Source of the DNA: Saccharibacillus deserti | Lineage (GTDB): Bacteria; Bacillota; Bacilli; Paenibacillales; Paenibacillaceae | Direction: 5' to 3' | Assembly: GCF_013618475.1 (NCBI RefSeq) | Contig: NZ_JABJVN010000002.1 | Span: 372,001 to 436,000, forward strand | Length of the DNA stretch: 64,000 nucleotides | Shown here: positions 7,616-16,129 of the stretch, one piece after another | How positions within the stretch are numbered: the first letter of the stretch is position 1 | Layout: each line of letters begins with the position of its first letter | The notes under the pieces: generated by a model | Told to the model about the DNA's origin: nothing | Seen by the model: the letters and a program-made list of their open reading frames with translations, nothing else | The model's database searches: none | Program-made: the position numbers and the translations under genes

Positions 7616-8854
7616 ATGCTGCAAGGAATATTCATGACGCTCCAGGTGCTGCTGGCCATAATCGGAGTGTATCAGTTTGGTTTCGCACTGTTCGGATTGT
7701 ACAAAAAGAAAAAGCAGAAACCGTTTGAACCGCAAAAGTCGTTCGCCATTCTGGTGGCCGCTCACAACGAGGAGCAGGTCATCGGGGCGCTCATGGAAAA
7801 CTTGAAACGTCTCAAGTATCCGAAGGAATTGTACGACGTATTCGTCATTTGCGACAACTGTACGGACAAAACGGCGGATATCGTGCGCGAACACGGCTGG
7901 AACGCCTGCGTACGTACGAATCCCAACCTTCGGGGCAAAGGATACGCCATCGAGTGGATGCTGGAAGAGCTGTGGAAGCTCGACCGCGAATATGACGGCA
8001 TCGTGATGCTCGACGCGGACAACCTGGCCCATACGGACTTCCTGCTCGGCATGAACGACGATCTTTGCCGGGGAGCCCAGGTCATTCAGGGTTACATCGA
8101 TACGAAGAACCCGAACGATTCGTGGATCACGGCCGCTTACGGGATTTCGTATTGGTACATCAACCGGTTGTGGCAGCTGTCGCGCCATAATCTGAACATG
8201 GCCAACTTCCTCGGCGGCACGGGCATGTGTTTCGACAACAAGCTGCTCAAGGAAATGGGCTGGGGCGCAACAAGCCTGGTCGAAGACTTGGAATTCACCA
8301 TGCGTTGCGTCGCACTCGGCGTATATCCGAAGTTCAACTACCACGCGAAAATTTACGACGAGAAACCGCTGACGTTCAAAGCTTCTTCCGTTCAGCGCCT
8401 GCGCTGGATGCAGGGACACTTCACGGTGGCGCGCAAATACTTCTTCCCGCTCCTATGGAAAAGTATCCGTGATCGCAGCCTGGTCAAGTTCGACATGGCG
8501 CTGTACGCGGTCAACGTGTATATCGTACTGCTGACGCTGATGCTGACCGTCGTGCTCTACGGCGATATCGTTCTGTTCAAAGGCCCGCATCTTGTGACCA
8601 TGTACACGTACATGCCGCTGTGGGTAGCGGCCGGTGCCATCGTGGCCCAGGTCGCCGTATTCTTCGTCGCCATGATTCTGGAAAAGGTCAAATCGTGGAA
8701 AGTGTATGTGTACATGCTGCTCTTCCCGATCTACCTGCTGTCGTGGTTCCCGATCACGTTCTATGCGTTCTTCACGCAGAACAACAAGCAGTGGAGCCAC
8801 ACCAAGCATACCCGGGTCGTCCGACTGGACGAAATGCAAAGCGAACAAAGCTAA
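7616..8854 (+). CDS. Membrane glycosyltransferase, GT2 family
   Basis: 412 residues. An N-terminal membrane segment (residues ~5-27) is followed by a GT-A domain with FAILVAAHNEE, the metal/nucleotide DxD-type MLDADN near residue 124, and the acceptor/processive motifs VEDLEFTMR and QRLRWMQGH (a QxxRW signature of processive beta-glycosyltransferases). Three further hydrophobic segments lie in the last ~130 residues. ATG 7616 is chosen because AGGGGG lies 11 nt upstream and the membrane segment follows directly. It resembles hyaluronan/cellulose synthase-type or poly-sugar synthases, so it probably makes or exports an extracellular glycan. The polymer is unknown. It has its own promoter and long leader. 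Confidence 0.8.
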   Translation: MLQGIFMTLQVLLAIIGVYQFGFALFGLYKKKKQKPFEPQKSFAILVAAHNEEQVIGALMENLKRLKYPKELYDVFVICDNCTDKTADIVREHGWNACVRTNPNLRGKGYAIEWMLEELWKLDREYDGIVMLDADNLAHTDFLLGMNDDLCRGAQVIQGYIDTKNPNDSWITAAYGISYWYINRLWQLSRHNLNMANFLGGTGMCFDNKLLKEMGWGATSLVEDLEFTMRCVALGVYPKFNYHAKIYDEKPLTFKASSVQRLRWMQGHFTVARKYFFPLLWKSIRDRSLVKFDMALYAVNVYIVLLTLMLTVVLYGDIVLFKGPHLVTMYTYMPLWVAAGAIVAQVAVFFVAMILEKVKSWKVYVYMLLFPIYLLSWFPITFYAFFTQNNKQWSHTKHTRVVRLDEMQSEQS

Positions 8855-8896
8855 ACGGCAGCCGGAAAGCCGCACAAACAATTTTCGAAAAAGGTC

Positions 8897-8925
8897 TTTA
8901 CAAGTTCGAGTCTTTCCGGTATAGT
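8897..8925 (+). promoter_or_regulatory. Promoter of the infC operon
   Basis: TTTACA at 8897-8902 and TATAGT at 8920-8925, 17-bp spacing, about 200 nt before infC. Confidence 0.7.
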
Positions 8926-8934
8926 AGTCAAAGT

Positions 8935-9110
8935 GTTGTTTAACCATTAGGATTCAAAAGCAGAAGCTCCGCTTCTCACCTGCCCGGCATTGTCGGCTGG
9001 TTCCCGATCCGATCGTTTATGAAGAGTTTTTCCTCATGAAGATTGAAGATCACCGGGATGCGGACAGTTTGTCCGTATCCCTTTTATTATGGGCAAATAA
9101 GCCCTTGCAA
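8935..9110 (+). promoter_or_regulatory. L20-type autoregulatory leader of infC-rpmI-rplT
   Basis: The leader contains a stem AGAAGC/GCTTCT near 8963 and ends in a strong terminator at 9055-9088 before infC. In Bacillus, excess L20 binds this leader and favours the terminator. The position, the intrinsic terminator and the gene order all fit that system; the L20-binding fold was not modelled. Confidence 0.65.
9055..9088 (+). terminator. Attenuator terminator in the infC leader
   Basis: An 11-bp stem (GGGATGCGGAC / GTCCGTATCCC, one G.T pair) with loop AGTTT and then TTTTATT. It sits between the promoter and infC, so it must be regulatory rather than final. Confidence 0.85.
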
Positions 9111-9136
9111 CAAACTCGATTCGGAGGTGGACGGTT

Positions 9137-9649
9137 ATTAGTAAGGACCATATGATCAATGAGGAAATCCGGGCGCGCGAAGTACGCCTGGTAGGCGCGG
9201 AAGGCGAGCAGATCGGAATCAAGCCGATTCGTGAAGCGCTTCAGATGGCAGCAGACCTGAATTTGGATTTGGTGAACATGGCGCCACAAGCGAAACCGCC
9301 GGTTTGCCGGATCATGGATTACGGCAAGTTCCGTTATGAGCAGCAAAAGAAAGACAAGGAAGCCCGCAAAAATCAGAAGATCGTCGAGCTCAAAGAAGTT
9401 CGCTTCAGCGCGAACATCGAAGAAAACGATTATCAGACGAAATTCCGCAACGTGGTGAAGTTCCTCGAAGCCGGCGACAAAGTGAAATGCTCCGTGCGTT
9501 TCCGCGGCCGCGAGATCACACACGCATCGCTCGGCCAAAGAGTGCTCGAACGCGTTCGGAACGAAGTGGCGGAATTGTCCGTCGTCGAGCGTCAGCCGAA
9601 GCTTGAAGGCCGCAGCATGATTATGATTTTGGGTCCGAAAAACCAATAG
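9137..9649 (+). CDS. infC: Translation initiation factor IF-3, with an AUU start codon
   Basis: IF-3 binds the 30S subunit, blocks premature 50S joining and checks start codon choice. The frame reaches upstream of the first ATG (9152) to ATT 9137, which is 7 nt after GGAGGTGG and encodes (M)SKDHMINEE, matching the Bacillus IF-3 N-terminus. ATG 9152 has no spaced ribosome binding site. With the AUU start the protein is 170 residues, normal length. The N-terminal domain (to ~residue 80), Lys-rich linker and C-terminal RNA-binding domain are all intact. Rare AUU starts let IF-3 repress its own translation. Confidence 0.95.
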   Translation: MSKDHMINEEIRAREVRLVGAEGEQIGIKPIREALQMAADLNLDLVNMAPQAKPPVCRIMDYGKFRYEQQKKDKEARKNQKIVELKEVRFSANIEENDYQTKFRNVVKFLEAGDKVKCSVRFRGREITHASLGQRVLERVRNEVAELSVVERQPKLEGRSMIMILGPKNQ

Positions 9650-9661
9650 GGGGAAAGTACA

Positions 9662-9862
9662 ATGCCTAAAATGAAAACACACAGCAGTTTGAAAGGCCGT
9701 TTCAAAATTACCGGTACCGGTAAAGTTACCCGTTACAGCTCGCACAAAAATCACCTGCTCTCGCACAAATCCAAACGTGCAAAGCGCAACCTGAAAGCCG
9801 ATCATCTGATGGCTTCGGGCGACGTTAAGCGTCTGGCACAAGGACTCAAGCAACTGAAATAG
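9662..9862 (+). CDS. rpmI: 50S ribosomal protein L35
   Basis: 66 residues, the family's usual length, starting MPKMKTHSS and ending in a Lys/Arg-rich helix. It is a small basic protein of the large subunit. It lies 12 nt after infC with a GGGGGAAA site, in the conserved infC-rpmI-rplT order, so expression follows the infC leader. Confidence 0.97.
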   Translation: MPKMKTHSSLKGRFKITGTGKVTRYSSHKNHLLSHKSKRAKRNLKADHLMASGDVKRLAQGLKQLK

Positions 9863-9895
9863 TTTTCAACATAACCGACTGGGAGGTCTTTAGAT

Positions 9896-10255
9896 ATGGC
9901 AAGAGTGAAGGGCGGATTTGTAACACGTCGTCGTCATAAAAAAGTATTGAAATTGGCAAAAGGTTATTTCGGTTCTAAACACCGCATTTTTAAAACGGCA
10001 AAAGAACAGGTCAACAAATCGTTGATCTATGCTTACCGCGATCGTCGTCAGACGAAACGCAACTTCCGCAAACTGTGGATCGTGCGTATCAACGCGGCAG
10101 CACGCCAAAACGGTCTTTCGTACAGCAAAATGATGCACGGCCTGAAACTGGCGGGTATCGACGTAAACCGTAAAATGCTGGCTGATCTGGCTGTAAATGA
10201 CCTGACGGCGTTCAACACGCTGGCATCCGCAGCAAAAGAAAAAGTCAACGCTTAA
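9896..10255 (+). CDS. rplT: 50S ribosomal protein L20
   Basis: 119 residues, normal length. The N-terminal basic extension ([16 protein letters not shown]) is needed for early 50S assembly by binding 23S rRNA; the globular C-terminal part also acts as the repressor that binds the operon leader. It has a GGGAGG site and is the last gene of the operon, followed by a terminator at about 10270. Confidence 0.97.
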   Translation: MARVKGGFVTRRRHKKVLKLAKGYFGSKHRIFKTAKEQVNKSLIYAYRDRRQTKRNFRKLWIVRINAAARQNGLSYSKMMHGLKLAGIDVNRKMLADLAVNDLTAFNTLASAAKEKVNA

Positions 10256-10267
10256 ATCAAGCGTAAA

Positions 10268-10315
10268 CGAGGCTCTTTACCCGAAATGCGAATTTCGCGG
10301 TAAAGGGCCTTTTGT
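10268..10315 (+). terminator. Rho-independent terminator of the infC operon
   Basis: GGCTCTTTACCCG pairs with CGCGGTAAAGGGCC across an AT-rich loop, followed by TTTTG. A second weak hairpin with flanking A and T runs lies at 10472-10504; no gene is visible between 10256 and 10650. Confidence 0.8.
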
Positions 10316-10650
10316 ATGTTCTGAAAATGATGAAAGAAGATAAAATCTCTTTTCACATTATTTAGCACTTTAAAGCGTTTTAACAATGTTTCCTTAAACG
10401 ATCAAAGGGATTGTTCGTTATTAAGTCACAACGGATGTGAACTATCCCGGTCGTAAGCGGTTCCAGTTCAAAAAAAACGAATTTTGTGTTGGAATTCGAT
10501 TTTTAATAGTAGATTTTGTAGCGGACTGAATGTATAATCTGTAAAGCGAAAGCATCCTGTTGAGAGAGACGCTTGCGGTTCAGTCCAGACCGTTCATACA
10601 ACCGGCGCTCGCCTTATGCAGGCAAAGATTCTAAGGGGGAACTATCCAAA

Positions 10651-11688
10651 ATGAAAAAAGCTGTAAAATTCTCGCTTTTCATGCTGTTGGCCTTCTCGCT
10701 CGTTCTGGCCGCATGCGGCAACAATAAAAGCGGCGGCACCACTTCGACCGGCAGTGAAGGCGAAGGCGGCAAGACGGGCAGCGACATCAAGATCGGTATG
10801 GTTACCGATACGGGTGGCGTAAACGACAAGTCGTTCAACCAGACCTCTTGGGAAGCTCTGCAAGCTCTTGAGAAAGAGCAGGGCATCAAAGTTCAGTACC
10901 TGCAAAGTACGGGCGAAGCCGATTATCAGCCAAACCTTAATAAATTTGTAAAAGGCGGATACGATCTGACTTGGGGAATCGGTTTCGCGTTGGAAAAGGC
11001 ACTGGGCGAAATTGCCACCCAAAATCCGGATTCCAACTTCGCCATTATCGACGCGGCAGTTGACGCTCCGAACGTAGAATCCGTTCTGTTCTCGGAGAAT
11101 GAAGGTGCGTTCTTGGTCGGCGTTATTGCCGGCAAAATGACAAAAACCAATAAAATCGGCTTTGTCGGCGGTGCAGAATCCCCGACCATCAAGAAGTTCG
11201 AAATCGGCTTTAAAGCGGGTATTGAAGCAGTTAACCCGAAGGCTGAGTTTACGGCTCTTTATGCAAGTGGATTCGACAAGCCCGACGAAGGTAAAGCAGC
11301 AGCATCTACGCTTTACAACGATGGCGTAGACATTATATTCCAAGCTGCCGGTGGCACAGGCAATGGCGTATTCAACGAAGCCCAAGACCGCAAAGGTCAA
11401 GGCGTATGGGTTATCGGTGTAGACAAAGACCAATCGATCGATTTCGGCAACGAAATTACGCTGACTTCCATGATCAAACGTGTAGACGTTGCGATCAAGA
11501 CCGTATCGCAGCAAGTTATTGACGGAACATTCAAAGGCGGCACAACAACCGTTCTCGGACTCAAAGAAGATGGCGTAGGCATTGCTGATACATCCAGTGC
11601 CAACGTGCCGCAGGAAGTTCTTGACGAAGTTCAGTCTTACAAAGAAAAAATTGTCAGCGGCGAAATTACGGTTCCTACTGTAAAATAA
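10651..11688 (+). CDS. nupN: BMP-family nucleoside-binding lipoprotein
   Basis: 345 residues. The signal peptide ends in the lipobox LAAC (Cys near residue 20), so the protein is anchored outside the membrane. The Bmp/Med fold is shown by IKIGMVTDTGGVNDKSFNQ and the later GIGFALE, VGVIAGKMTK and VIGVDKDQS segments that line the nucleoside site. ATG 10651 follows AAGGGGGA. It heads an operon with an ATPase and two permeases, the order of Bacillus nupNOPQ, which imports guanosine and other purine nucleosides. A good -10 (TATAAT at 10533) lacks a convincing -35. No purine riboswitch was found in the leader. Confidence 0.88.
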   Translation: MKKAVKFSLFMLLAFSLVLAACGNNKSGGTTSTGSEGEGGKTGSDIKIGMVTDTGGVNDKSFNQTSWEALQALEKEQGIKVQYLQSTGEADYQPNLNKFVKGGYDLTWGIGFALEKALGEIATQNPDSNFAIIDAAVDAPNVESVLFSENEGAFLVGVIAGKMTKTNKIGFVGGAESPTIKKFEIGFKAGIEAVNPKAEFTALYASGFDKPDEGKAAASTLYNDGVDIIFQAAGGTGNGVFNEAQDRKGQGVWVIGVDKDQSIDFGNEITLTSMIKRVDVAIKTVSQQVIDGTFKGGTTTVLGLKEDGVGIADTSSANVPQEVLDEVQSYKEKIVSGEITVPTVK

Positions 11689-11714
11689 TCGCTCCTTACA
11701 ATAATAGAATTTGT

Positions 11715-11745
11715 GACAAGGCCGGTTCCTTGAACCGGCCTTGTC
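11715..11745 (+). promoter_or_regulatory. 14-bp perfect stem-loop between nupN and nupO without a T-run
   Basis: GACAAGGCCGGTTC and its exact complement enclose a 3-nt CTT loop; the next bases are GCTACG. It cannot be a classical terminator; it could protect the 3' end of the binding-protein message and reduce downstream levels. Confidence 0.8.
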
Positions 11746-11797
11746 GCTACGTTTACCGTTAAATGCAGGACCACTACGAAAGATAAAGGGTGATCTT

Positions 11798-13339
11798 ATG
11801 GCTGCTGCAGCACCGGTTGTTGAGTTAAAGCAAATTACAAAGCGTTTTCCCGGAATCGTTGCCAACGATTCAATCAGCATCAAGCTGCATAAAGGCGAGA
11901 TTCATGCCCTGCTCGGTGAGAATGGTGCAGGTAAATCGACGCTGATGAACATCCTTTTTGGGCTGTATCAGCCTGACGAAGGACAGATTGAAATCAATGG
12001 ACAGATTGTAGCGATTGACAGTCCGAACAAAGCGATTGATCTGGGAATCGGAATGGTGCATCAGCATTTCAAATTGGTTCAACCGTTTACGGTCACTGAA
12101 AATATTATTCTGGGTATGGAGCCTTCCAAAGCCGGTATACAAATCGATTATAAGACTGCTTCGGAGAAGGTTAAACAGCTGTCCGACCAGTATGGTTTCC
12201 GGGTTGACCCAAATGCGAAAGTCGAAGACATCTCGGTCGGCATGCAGCAGCGTGTCGAAATCCTCAAAACGCTTTATCGCGGCGCGAATATTCTAATTTT
12301 CGATGAACCGACCGCCGTATTGACTCCGCAGGAAATATCGGAGCTGATCGAGATTATGAAGCGGCTTGTCGCCGAAGGCAAATCGATCATTCTGATTACC
12401 CATAAACTGAAAGAAATCATGTCCGTGTCCGATACGGTCACGATTATTCGTCGGGGTAAAGTGATCGATACCGTACAAACAAGCGATACCAGTCCGGCTG
12501 AACTAGCCGAGAAAATGGTCGGTCGGAACGTCTCGTTCAAAGTAGACAAGATACCGGCGCAGCCAAAAGAGAAAATCATCGAAGTCAACAATGTATCGAT
12601 GAAAAACAAAAACGGTGTGTCTGTGCTGGATGGTATGACGTTTGATGTGCATGCCGGCGAAATTGTTGGAGTCGCGGGTGTTGACGGCAACGGGCAAACA
12701 GAAATTATCGAAGCGCTGTCAGGGCTGCGCAAGATCGACAGCGGTTCAATTATGCTCAACGGCAAAGAAATCGGCAGCCATACGCCTCGTCAGATTTCGG
12801 AAGCCGGCGTCGGCCATATTCCGGAGGACCGGCACAAGCACGGTCTTGTACTGGACTTTTCGGTTAGTGAAAATATGGTACTCGAAAGCTATTATAAGCA
12901 GCCTTATACCAAGCGCGGCTTCCTGAATTTCCGCGCAATCAACGATCTGGCAAAGCGCTTGGTTGAAGCTTTCGATGTGCGCACACCGAGCATTCATACC
13001 AAATCCCGTTCGCTGTCCGGCGGCAATCAGCAGAAAGCGATTATTGCCCGCGAAATCAACAAAAATCCGGACTTTTTGATTGCTGCGCAGCCGACACGCG
13101 GTCTTGACGTAGGCGCGATCGAGTTCGTGCAGACCCAGTTGATCCGTCAGCGCGATCAAGGCAAAGCCGTTCTGCTCGTTTCGTTTGAACTGGACGAAAT
13201 TTTGAACGTTTCCGATCGAATTATCGTCGTATACGAAGGCAAAGTGATTGGAGAAGTACGTCCGGAAGAAACGAACGATCAGGAGCTGGGCCTTATGATG
13301 GCGGGCAGCCGTCAGGTTCAGGGAGGAGTTAAAGCATGA
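11798..13339 (+). CDS. nupO: Nucleoside ABC transporter, duplicated ATP-binding subunit
   Basis: 513 residues holding two ABC domains, as in the sugar/nucleoside class. The first has Walker A GENGAGKST, signature VGMQQR and Walker B ILIFDEPT. The second (from about residue 255) has a changed Walker A, GVDGNGQTE, lacking the Lys, and a signature SGGNQQK with AAQPTRGLD in place of the usual Walker B, so it probably hydrolyses poorly or not at all, which is normal for the class. ATG 11798 lies 8 nt after AAAGGGTGA. Its stop overlaps the start of the first permease (ATGA), indicating coupled translation. Confidence 0.92.
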   Translation: MAAAAPVVELKQITKRFPGIVANDSISIKLHKGEIHALLGENGAGKSTLMNILFGLYQPDEGQIEINGQIVAIDSPNKAIDLGIGMVHQHFKLVQPFTVTENIILGMEPSKAGIQIDYKTASEKVKQLSDQYGFRVDPNAKVEDISVGMQQRVEILKTLYRGANILIFDEPTAVLTPQEISELIEIMKRLVAEGKSIILITHKLKEIMSVSDTVTIIRRGKVIDTVQTSDTSPAELAEKMVGRNVSFKVDKIPAQPKEKIIEVNNVSMKNKNGVSVLDGMTFDVHAGEIVGVAGVDGNGQTEIIEALSGLRKIDSGSIMLNGKEIGSHTPRQISEAGVGHIPEDRHKHGLVLDFSVSENMVLESYYKQPYTKRGFLNFRAINDLAKRLVEAFDVRTPSIHTKSRSLSGGNQQKAIIAREINKNPDFLIAAQPTRGLDVGAIEFVQTQLIRQRDQGKAVLLVSFELDEILNVSDRIIVVYEGKVIGEVRPEETNDQELGLMMAGSRQVQGGVKA

Positions 13340-14412
13340 ATAAATTTCTGAAATGGTTTGCGAGCGATTCGTTTATCGTTTCGCTGGCCGCTATCTTCAT
13401 GGGTCTGCTGCTGGGAGCTGTTGTGATGTTTATCGGTGGCTACAACCCAATCACTGCTTATATGGCTCTGCTGCAATCAGTCTTCGGTTCTTTGGACGGA
13501 TTCGGCGAAGCGCTGCGTGAGATGGCTCCGCTCGTACTCACCGGTCTTGCCGTTGCTTTCGCGTTCCGGGCAGGTATGTTTAACATCGGCGCAGCAGGAC
13601 AAGTCCTGATGGGAATGACCGGAGCTTCGCTGATCGGGATCAAAGTGACCGGTCTTCCTGCAATTATTCATGCACCGCTTGCAGTCATCGTAGGCGCACT
13701 GTTCGGAGGTCTGTGGGCGGCACTCGCCGGTTATATCAAAGCCAAACGGGGCGTCAACGAAGTTATCACAACCATCATGTTGAACTGGATTGCTTTATTT
13801 CTTTGCAACTATATCGTTCGAACGTTCCTGCTGATGCCGGGCAGCCAACGTTCACTCGACGTTGAGTCTTCGTCCTGGGTTTCGATTGGCTGGCTGTCGG
13901 AAATGATGGGCAATGCCCGCGTTCACTGGGGAATTCTGATTGCTATTCTGGCTTCAATCTTTTTCTACTATTTCCTCTGGAAAACGAAACAAGGCTTTGA
14001 AATTCGTGCAGTCGGCAGCAACCCTGAAGCCGCTCGATACGCAGGAATTAACGTGAACAAAAATATTGTTAAAGCGATGTTTATCAGCGGTGTATTGGCC
14101 GGTCTGGCAGGCGCGTTTGAGACATTGGGCGTATTCCATTATCAAAGCATATACTCCTCACTGCCGCAGTATGGATTCAACGGGATTGCGGTAGCGTTGC
14201 TCGGGATGACCCATCCGTTTGGCGTATTGGCCGGTGCCGGATTGTTCGGTATGCTGACGTACGGGGCTTCGGGAATGAGTTTCGAAGCGGGTGTACCGTC
14301 GGAGATTATCCAGATTGTCATCGGTTCGATCATATTCTTTATCGCGGCTCAAGGAATTGTACGCTTTATTCTTAAACCTGTTTACAAGCGTAAGAAAGAG
14401 AAGGTGTTGTAA
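13336..14412 (+). CDS. nupP: Nucleoside ABC transporter permease 1
   Basis: 358 residues with about eight to ten membrane segments. The conserved BPD_transp_2 features are visible: AGMFNIGAAGQVLMG near residue 75 and AVGSNPEAARYAGINV near residue 225, the cytoplasmic coupling loop. The start overlaps the nupO stop by 4 nt and it is followed immediately by the second permease, so the pair forms the transport channel. Confidence 0.92.
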   Translation: MNKFLKWFASDSFIVSLAAIFMGLLLGAVVMFIGGYNPITAYMALLQSVFGSLDGFGEALREMAPLVLTGLAVAFAFRAGMFNIGAAGQVLMGMTGASLIGIKVTGLPAIIHAPLAVIVGALFGGLWAALAGYIKAKRGVNEVITTIMLNWIALFLCNYIVRTFLLMPGSQRSLDVESSSWVSIGWLSEMMGNARVHWGILIAILASIFFYYFLWKTKQGFEIRAVGSNPEAARYAGINVNKNIVKAMFISGVLAGLAGAFETLGVFHYQSIYSSLPQYGFNGIAVALLGMTHPFGVLAGAGLFGMLTYGASGMSFEAGVPSEIIQIVIGSIIFFIAAQGIVRFILKPVYKRKKEKVL

Positions 14413-15387
14413 ATGATCGATCTTCTTACATTCGGCAACCTGATCAATACGACGCTCGTCTTCTCGACCGCCCTGATCTTTGCCGCACTCGGCGGCCTGT
14501 TCTCGGAGCGTTCGGGTATCGTCAATATCGGTATCGAAGGTCTGATGGTATTCGGCGCTTTCGCTGCCGCAGTGGGAACGCATTATGCGGAAGAAGCCGG
14601 AATGGGCGCGTCCGCTCCCTGGATAGGCCTGCTGACAGCGGTCGTCGTGGGCGTATTGGGGGCCTTGATCCACGCCGTTGCGACCATTACGTTCAAAGCG
14701 GATCAGACGATCAGCGGTGTCGTCATCAACTTCCTGGCGACGGGGATCACCTTGTACCTGGTGAAGCTTCTGTTTGACGGCGCAGGTGAAACTCCGCTGC
14801 TGGCGAACCGTCTGGCCAAATTGAGTTTCCCTGATATTGCGTCAATTCCCGTTATTGGACCGATCCTGGGAACGGGTCTTCTGAATTCGTACCCGACTAC
14901 TTTTATTGCCATTATTCTCGTATTTGTGACGTATTATGTGCTCTATAAAACGAAGTTTGGTCTGCGGATGCGCGCTGTCGGCGAGCACCCAAGCGCAGCG
15001 GACACAGTAGGCGTCAATGTCAATCGGATGCGCTATATTGGCGTTATGCTGAGCGGAGCACTGGCAGGTCTCGGCGGCGCAACCATTACGCTGACGACGA
15101 CCGGACTATTCTCGCATACGACAATTTCCGGCCAGGGCTTTATCGCTATTGCAGCGCTAATCTTCGGCAAGTGGAATCCGCTTGGCATCTTCGGTGCAGC
15201 GCTGTTCTTCGGTTTTGCGCAGGCGATCCGGAACTATGTACAGCTGTTCGAATGGTCGGCCAGCATCCCGCAGGATTTCATCCTGATGCTGCCGTACGTG
15301 CTGACCGTTATTGTACTGGTTGTGGCTGTCGGCAAATCGAGAGCTCCGGCAGCTCTTGGGGAAGCTTACGACCCCGGCAAGCGTTAA
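14413..15387 (+). CDS. nupQ: Nucleoside ABC transporter permease 2
   Basis: 324 residues, a multi-spanning BPD_transp_2 protein. SGIVNIGIEGLMVFGA near residue 33 and RAVGEHPSAADTVGVNVNR near residue 195 are the family signatures. It begins directly after the nupP stop codon and ends the operon before a terminator at 15473. Confidence 0.92.
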   Translation: MIDLLTFGNLINTTLVFSTALIFAALGGLFSERSGIVNIGIEGLMVFGAFAAAVGTHYAEEAGMGASAPWIGLLTAVVVGVLGALIHAVATITFKADQTISGVVINFLATGITLYLVKLLFDGAGETPLLANRLAKLSFPDIASIPVIGPILGTGLLNSYPTTFIAIILVFVTYYVLYKTKFGLRMRAVGEHPSAADTVGVNVNRMRYIGVMLSGALAGLGGATITLTTTGLFSHTTISGQGFIAIAALIFGKWNPLGIFGAALFFGFAQAIRNYVQLFEWSASIPQDFILMLPYVLTVIVLVVAVGKSRAPAALGEAYDPGKR

Positions 15388-15472
15388 TCCCGAAAAGAAG
15401 CTTCCTGCAGGCTTTTCGCGTCCTTGCGGCGACGACAAGTGCCTGTATAGGATGACGAATTCGCAAGTCTTT

Positions 15473-15518
15473 AACCGCTCTTCTACCGGATTTTCCTGGT
15501 GGGAGAGCGGTTTTTTTG
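15473..15518 (+). terminator. Rho-independent terminator of the nup operon
   Basis: AACCGCTCT...AGAGCGGTT with inner pairing of ACC/GGT, followed by T7. Confidence 0.85.
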
Positions 15519-15595
15519 TCCTTGCCTGACGGACGTCGGGTCTGTGTTGAAAGGATGCTTTAATTCGTATTTTTATTTTTTGTTGAAAATAGGTG

Positions 15596-15625
15596 TTGAC
15601 TTCGTTAAAACTAAAGTCATATAAT
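15596..15625 (+). promoter_or_regulatory. Promoter of the ilv-leu operon
   Basis: TTGACT at 15596-15601 and TATAAT at 15620-15625, 18-bp spacing, directly before the T-box leader. Confidence 0.8.
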
Positions 15626-15634
15626 AACCCTAAC

Positions 15635-16010
15635 ATTCAGCAACAAGCAGTGAGAATAACTGATCGGCTATGAAGAGGACGAAGTTTTAAGGGCTCTTTT
15701 GCCAGAGAGCGGGGAAGTAGTACGCTGTAATCCACCGCCAAAATCCCTTATATACGAGCTCACCTCGGAGCCATTTTCCTGAAAAGCGAACGACGATCCG
15801 TTTTGCGCGGAGAAGAGGCGTTCGGCAATTAGGGAAAATCGTGGGGTTCGCGTTATGGACCGCGAGTTTGGAATCGAAGGTTTCGATTTCTGACCCGCTT
15901 GAGGCTGTGCACCGAGAGGTGTCGGCAAATTTGGGTGGTACCACGTGAGGATAATAACCTTTCGTCCCTCGAAGCAGATTTTCTGCTTTGCGGGGCGGAA
16001 GGTTTTTTGG
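15635..16010 (+). promoter_or_regulatory. T-box riboswitch of the ilv-leu operon (probably leucine)
   Basis: The diagnostic T-box sequence TTTGGGTGGTACCACG is at 15930-15945, preceded by a long multi-stem leader. A terminator follows: AACCTTTCGTCCC pairs with GGGGCGGAAGGTT at 15956-16002, then T6. Uncharged tRNA pairing with the T-box would disrupt this terminator. A CTC triplet within GAGCTCACC on the 3' side of stem I (about 15757-15765) is a candidate leucine specifier, fitting the genes, but I have not folded stem I to prove it. Confidence 0.88.
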
Positions 16011-16129
16011 TTTTTATAACGACTGCCTGACGCGGATCCGCCCAACGAAGAACGGGAAAATCCGTTTTGGCGGCCCTTTGCAAATTGACGATGTAAGATT
16101 GATGTGATCTTTGGGAGGAGGAAGTAACG

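Noticed and set aside
10320-10650. Possible purine riboswitch before the nucleoside importer
   Set aside because: I looked for the conserved purine aptamer core and loop sequences and did not find them.
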